A stretch of DNA of 64,000 bases from Polytrichum commune (lineage: Eukaryota > Streptophyta > Polytrichopsida > Polytrichales > Polytrichaceae), in contig OX485807.1 of NCBI GenBank assembly GCA_950295325.1, positions 31,777,666-31,841,665 of the forward strand, read 5' to 3'. How positions within the stretch are numbered: the first letter of the stretch is position 1; each line of letters opens with the position of its first letter. Position numbers and translations under genes: made by a program. This document shows positions 58,878 through 64,000 of this stretch, in pieces. The notes under the pieces are model-generated. The model was not told the origin of the DNA and searched no databases. It saw only the letters and a program-made list of their open reading frames with translations.

Positions 58878-59419
58878 TATTGAATACAAATCCTAGCTTA
58901 ATCTTTAATGTGATGAAGTGAAAATAATGTAATGTGTGATAAGGATGATTAGATATAGGTGCTATGCATTTGAGTCTAGGTCATTCATGTGAACTCTAAG
59001 AATCCACTATACACATATGTACATTTCAATTGGAATATACATATGGTACATGTGTTGATTTTGGGAAATGTCACTTTGACACTTTTAGTTAAGAACATTA
59101 GTATGTAATCTTAAACCCTTCCATAGAGTTCATATTGTTCATTTATTTCAATTGTGTCTTAGTAGATTAAAGTTGGGTCTTTGACATCGAATTTAAAGTG
59201 AAGTTGGTTATATATAAAAACAATAGGAGTGTACAATATTTCTTTGTGCTTTTACCCCTCCCCTTACCTACTTCACAAAGATTTTAAATTACATTGTAAG
59301 ACTAGTGGTTTTCCCATGAACTTTAACTTCTAAATCTCGTAATAAATAAAATGAAAGCAACATCAATGTTCTTGTATATTGACACAAATGGGGGTCGATT
59401 CACTCTTAGCCTTGAACGT
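58878..59419. other. AT-rich intergenic DNA, no gene seen
   Basis: No open frame of interest and no repeat pair recognised. Confidence 0.35.
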
Positions 59420-60860
59420 GTTTTTACCAAGCTTCAAGATAGGGTTAGTTCCTTCATTTTGGAAGGGCTCTAGTAATGTTATTGAGTGTTGCAGGGGTTG
59501 TCAGCCTATGGTAGTACCACGGGGGCTTGTTTGTTGTCCAATGTTCTCTTATTTAGGACTAGGTAGGTGAGGTGTTTTATGGATGTTTGATGTATGTGAT
59601 TCATGAGTATTATGGTTTCTTGCGGAAGTATGTTGAGGTTTTTAAGTGCTTGCATTGATGTGTGTAGGGCCTCTTATGCCACCCGTGACGGTGATGAGGA
59701 GATCGACCTTCCATCCTTCTGTTCTAAGGGTTTGGGTGGGTGGGTTATATTTGCCAACTTTTTCTTTAGTTGCAGCGGTAGGAATCTATCATGACATCAT
59801 GTGATACAATAATTTAAACAATTGTTTGGTGGGGAGGATTCAGTGGGGGTGGTTGTCATTAGGGGCTCCTAATATGCATGGTGTGTATGGTCGAAGGTGG
59901 GCCATGCATGTACATTGCAACAACCACTCGGATACCTTGTTATCACGTGGACGTGAGTTGTGGTTACTTGCATTAGTGAGTGTATAAAATATAGTATGCT
60001 TGTTGGATTGAATGTATAGACTAAATGATGGACTTCTTTGTTGCAATAGGCTATTTGGAGTCATTTTATGTATCAATTTGTACATGTGGATAGTAGGTGT
60101 GGCCATGTATCCATTTTGTTGTTTGGGCATAGTGTGCAGTTAGGGTTTGGGTGGGTAAGTGGCCCAAATGTGTTTAATCGATGCTTGCCCATGTATTGTG
60201 CATATCATAATTTTAGCATTTGTATGTTTTGTGCATTAGAAATGCTTGGGACTTGTCAAAAACAATTGGATAGTTTATAGTTGATTATTTCATTGCAAAT
60301 CCATTTGTCTACATATGAGTATTTGGGTTGGGTGAGTGTTAGTTCAAAAATTTGAGACTTTTGTTTATGTAAGCATGTAGGGTTTTGAATTTCTCCGTTA
60401 TGTGCTCAAGTTGGGATTCATGTAATTTGTCTATAGCCCGACCGAAGCTGACAATGTTCAACTTCGTGTCTATCATCCAACTTGTGGTAGTTAAATTGTC
60501 ATTCATAATAGGATTAGGAGGCTATTACCCTTTCAAGTTGGTTATTGACTGTAACCACCTTCTTGCCCTCTCAACTCTACAAGGAGCAAGTCTACAATAG
60601 AGGATATAAGTTATTTCCCATATGTAGGATTAGGCATAGTCTTAGCATAGTAAAGCACTATACTTTTTGAACCCCAAGTCTCAACAATTGAAATCATTGG
60701 CATACTTGATAGGGTTAACCCTCAAGTGGAGTCTTGAGGATAGATATATAATTATGGTTGACCCGAGTGAATTGGACTCTTAAATTATTATATTGAACTT
60801 TGCTATGAGAGTAAATGCCCGGGGGTGGACTCTTCATTGGATACCTAAATAACGTGTGAA
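59420..60860 (+). repeat. Old dispersed repeat, copy 2 (pairs with 2,280-3,450)
   Basis: Starts AAGCTTCAAGATAGGG and ends GGGGTGGACTCTTCATTGGA with the same internal order of landmarks as copy 1. It is longer than copy 1 by about 270 bp owing to indels. No coding frame survives. Confidence 0.6.
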
Positions 60861-61830
60861 ATTAAACCAAGTCCACCCAAAATGAAGGTGGTGATTACAG
60901 TTGTGAAGAATTCCACCATGGTTGTAAGTTGGATTTTAGAGAACATATTTTTTAAATAATTGCAAGCATAATTCATGGCGATTAAAGAATGTGTGGTTAC
61001 TCAAAAGACATTACCCCGGACATTCTCCTGACTATGAGCCATTGACTACCTGCTAAGATTTGTACAATAAAGTTGATGAAACCGTGGGTTTAGTCCCAAT
61101 CCTCAGTTTATGGAAATCAACAAAAAGTCGCCCAAGTATTCTTAATGCTTAAATTATCATGCACAAAGAGTGGTGTGAGGCTTTTAAAAACCAAAGTTCT
61201 AGCTTGTCCTACTAGGATGGGTGGGCCAAGCTAGCCTTGCATGGGTTGGTCCGATATCTAGGATAGCGGGTCCCACTCACATACCCTATTTTAGATTCCA
61301 AAATTTTCTCAAAATTTGAGAGGTGGAAAGAAGAGGTCCAAAAATTTCACCCAATCTTCAAAACAAGTTCCAATGTAGAAGGAGCTAACGAGCTCTTGAT
61401 AGAAAGTTTTCTCAAAGAAGGATCACCACATGGTCTCATCCCTCTTTATAACTCTATTGTGAGAATCAAGGTGCTCAATGGCCTTAAATAAATATGTAGA
61501 GGGGCACAACGGGGATTACATTGAGCAATGGTTGTGTGTTGGTCTAGGGTGTGGATAAATGAGCTCTGATCTTCTCATTGAAAAATGCTATTAGAAGTGT
61601 TTGTACGAGGTTGATAAATAGTTCTTGCCCATTTAGAGCCTAAAATATTTTTATTCAAATTTCAACATGGACTTTCATTATGTTATGAATTTGTTCATAA
61701 CTTCAAATATACTTAGAACTTCTCATACAACTCTTGGATGGATGGCTGAAGTAATCATACAATTATTGTAAAGTTTCTTTAATCACGTGCACAATAGGAA
61801 GCTTGAAAAGGGTACGAACATCTAAGTCAG
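60861..61830. other. AT-rich intergenic DNA, no gene seen
   Basis: Short frames only, with no recognised motif or repeat. Confidence 0.35.
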
Positions 61831-62052
61831 CACTAGAAGAAAACTTGTCAATTGCAACCATCCGTCGTGACTTAGTCATTGTGACTCATAACAAGAAAAA
61901 TACATGAATAATTCATCTTGGTTGTCCATTGGAGGAGTTTTGATTATGCATTGCTCAAAAATCACAACCAAAAATCTATCGTCAACAACCAAAATGAGTT
62001 ATTCTTGCATCTTCTTGCCATGAGTCGCAATGGATGAATTTTCTTCTAACAT
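61831..62052. mobile_element. Short CACTA-like non-autonomous element
   Basis: The left end CACTAGAAGAAAACTTGTCA is typical of CACTA (En/Spm) termini. The complement of the right end, TGTTAGAAGAAAATTCATCC, pairs with it imperfectly, and CAATTGCAACCATC / CCATTGCGACTC continue the match. About 220 bp, non-coding. The right terminus has lost the exact CACTA letters, so the element is degenerate. Confidence 0.5.
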
Positions 62053-64000
62053 AGTTTAGGGTGACATGCAATGCATGCCGATTACAAAATAAACATCAAT
62101 TTTGGTTGATTTGCACCCATGCACATGTTGTTACACCTTGAAACAAACTTACTCCACCAACACCGAAACATGCCAACTTGCTAGCCAAATTACATCTTGT
62201 TAGCAATCCATAACGATTCGATCTCTCATGAGTGACCTTGTGAAGATAGTCATAAAATGCCTCATCCAGCACGAGTCCATTACCCACTTCAATACAATCA
62301 ATAATGGTTGTCAATGTCAATTACACATCCACGCGTGCGGGATACACATAAATCCAAGCATTTGCAAACAAACAAAAAAGAATTGAAAATCGGACCACCC
62401 CTCAGGTGGTTATGGTTATCAAATGTGCATGTTTGTTGATTTTTTAACTACACATTATTTAAAGGCTTTTATGTTGGACGAATGAGAGGTACGCTTGTAT
62501 GAGATAATTTTCCTCTTTCCATTGAAAGCAATTGAGAATGTGTGTCTAAAGAGTGATCTTAAAATGACTTCCAAAGTCCAAGATTCAAGGTAGAAATATG
62601 ATGCATGCATCGACTGCTACAATGCAAATGTGCATAATGCAATACAATTATAGTGCAACATTGTGTATAGTGCAACATGTAGGACGCAATTGTAGTCCAA
62701 TGCAAATAGAAGTGCAATTCAACAATGTCCTTATATTGTATACTATTTTGTTTATTTCATTGTTGAAGTATCTTAACATTGTTATTATACGCAAAGGTGT
62801 GTAGGATAAAGTAATTTAATTATTCTAATATGTTTTGAAGGTGAAAACATTGCAGATTGCTTATAACCGGACTGTAATCCTTGAAATGGATATGACCTTG
62901 ACACTAGATCAAATACCCTAGAGTAGTATAGTGAGATAAAGTTGGGTTTGAAGAAGCCATTAACCTATAAGATATATGTTTATACCGAATCCTCTAATAC
63001 GGTTGTCACAAATCGAAAGCAACCACAATCTACTCAACCAAATCTCTCATTCATCAAGTGAAAGCATTAGGGATTATATTACCTATAGTGTCAAAATTAC
63101 TATAAGAAGTTGATTGGACGTTTGTAATAACTTATACTAAATTGTTATATTGACATCATATTGTTTGGTGAGACCCAACGTAACGTCATTAAGCCTATAC
63201 TAATTGGTGCCTTTCTAAAAGGGGAAGGCTTTAACATGCCATGTTGTTGGTCGAGAATGGCGGTGATTTATTCGTGACCCTATCCTCATGGCGCCAATGG
63301 TGACCTGCTGTCATATGCACCCTTGTCACATGGGCCCCAACAAACTCTCCATACATTATAAGGTTATCAAAATGCCCACATGTTGGTTCAACATGACAAT
63401 GTGAACATTTCTCACTCTTGAAACAAATCTTTTTGTAAGAGAGACCCAACATGAACTAGACATCATGCTTGAAAACTCCCCTATCCAAGGTGCGATAACA
63501 TGTTGCTCCCTAAAGGCCACTTCACACACGAGCTACGAGGTTGTGACCGTGAAATTGTGAGAGCCTAAAAGAAAGTGTCCAAAGGCCGTCCCAAGACACC
63601 TCCAAAATCACGTAGCATAGTCATGGATCCTCAAGTGTAGTGTGAAGCCATATGTGACTAGGCCCTCCACCAAATGCTATTTCAATGAGTTTCTATTCAT
63701 GTGGATCCTCACACATGATAAAATAGAATAAACCAACAGTTGTGAGTGTTCGGAGTGGCATGGTCTCCGGTTTTGTGCTAGGCCTACCTCCAAGAGATGG
63801 GTTTTGAAAACAATCCAAGTGACCATGAAACATGATCCATTCGATGCCATGTAGGAATCCATGTAGACTTTACATCCATCTTGCATTCACATACTCCGTC
63901 GGTCCCTCAAGCGTAGTGGGAAGCGAACTTGGACCGGCTCCGCCTTTTCCACCAACGAGAGTGCTTCAAGTGCAATGGTCACAGGCTCTCAGTGTCGTGT
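62053..64000. other. AT-rich intergenic DNA, no gene seen
   Basis: Nothing is supported as a gene. A stretch at about 62,590-62,725 is rich in recurring TGCAA/TGCAT words. A fragment of the 23,757 repeat family (TTTTATGTTGGACGAATGAG, then GTACGCTTGTATGAGATAAT) lies at about 62,466-62,515. Confidence 0.35.

Overview
This is land-plant nuclear DNA. It has an AT-rich background full of small inverted-repeat transposons, GT-AG introns with well-spaced exons, a short degenerate run of plant-type telomere repeat (CCCTAAA) at about 35.87-35.98 kb, and a plant-type plastid-targeted TrpD-like gene. I could not fix the species. The gene types and the simple-sequence style fit a bryophyte, lycophyte or fern better than a seed plant, but that is a weak inference.

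Layout. 1-26.7 kb: AT-rich DNA with no convincing intact gene. It holds decayed repeats, several MITEs (14.64, 16.43, 22.85, 23.76, 24.38, 24.63 kb), a dead Tc1/mariner-like transposase (17.7-18.8 kb, minus) and two GC-rich microsatellite blocks (13.3-14.5 and 21.5-22.6 kb). 26.76-42.2 kb: an unusual island, mostly GC-richer. On the minus strand it carries a large multi-exon gene (33,589 to 29,279) encoding a protein with a ParB/DGQHR-like motif and a coiled coil, then an FCP1-like HAD phosphatase exon (28,660-27,893) and a possible proline-rich exon. On the plus strand it carries a two-exon, 998-codon gene (39,096-42,225) for a DUF7869-like putative transposase. 42.2-49.4 kb: repeats, MITEs and a 280-bp tandem duplication. 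49.4-57.5 kb: a complete 10-exon gene (minus) for a 627-residue TrpD-like protein. 57.5-64 kb: its promoter side, another MITE, a diverged repeat shared with 2.3-3.4 kb, and AT-rich DNA.

The main discovery candidate is a family of 32 palindromes: arm TTTACGAACG, two free bases, then the reverse complement of the arm. I found them only between 28.79 and 38.77 kb. They sit in both confirmed introns of the ParB/DGQHR-like gene, in the interval below its last exon, twice inside its coding sequence, in a dense cluster just upstream of it, and in a tandem array with a unit of about 177 bp (two palindromes per unit) at 37.6-38.3 kb. A gene with a ParB-like motif beside many copies of a conserved palindrome with a variable centre recalls a ParB-parS partition system, or a transposon with many binding sites for its own protein. 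That link is inference. A diverged second copy of the gene's 3' end lies at 38.45-38.88 kb, beside the transposase-like gene, so the island may be one large mobile element or several fused ones.
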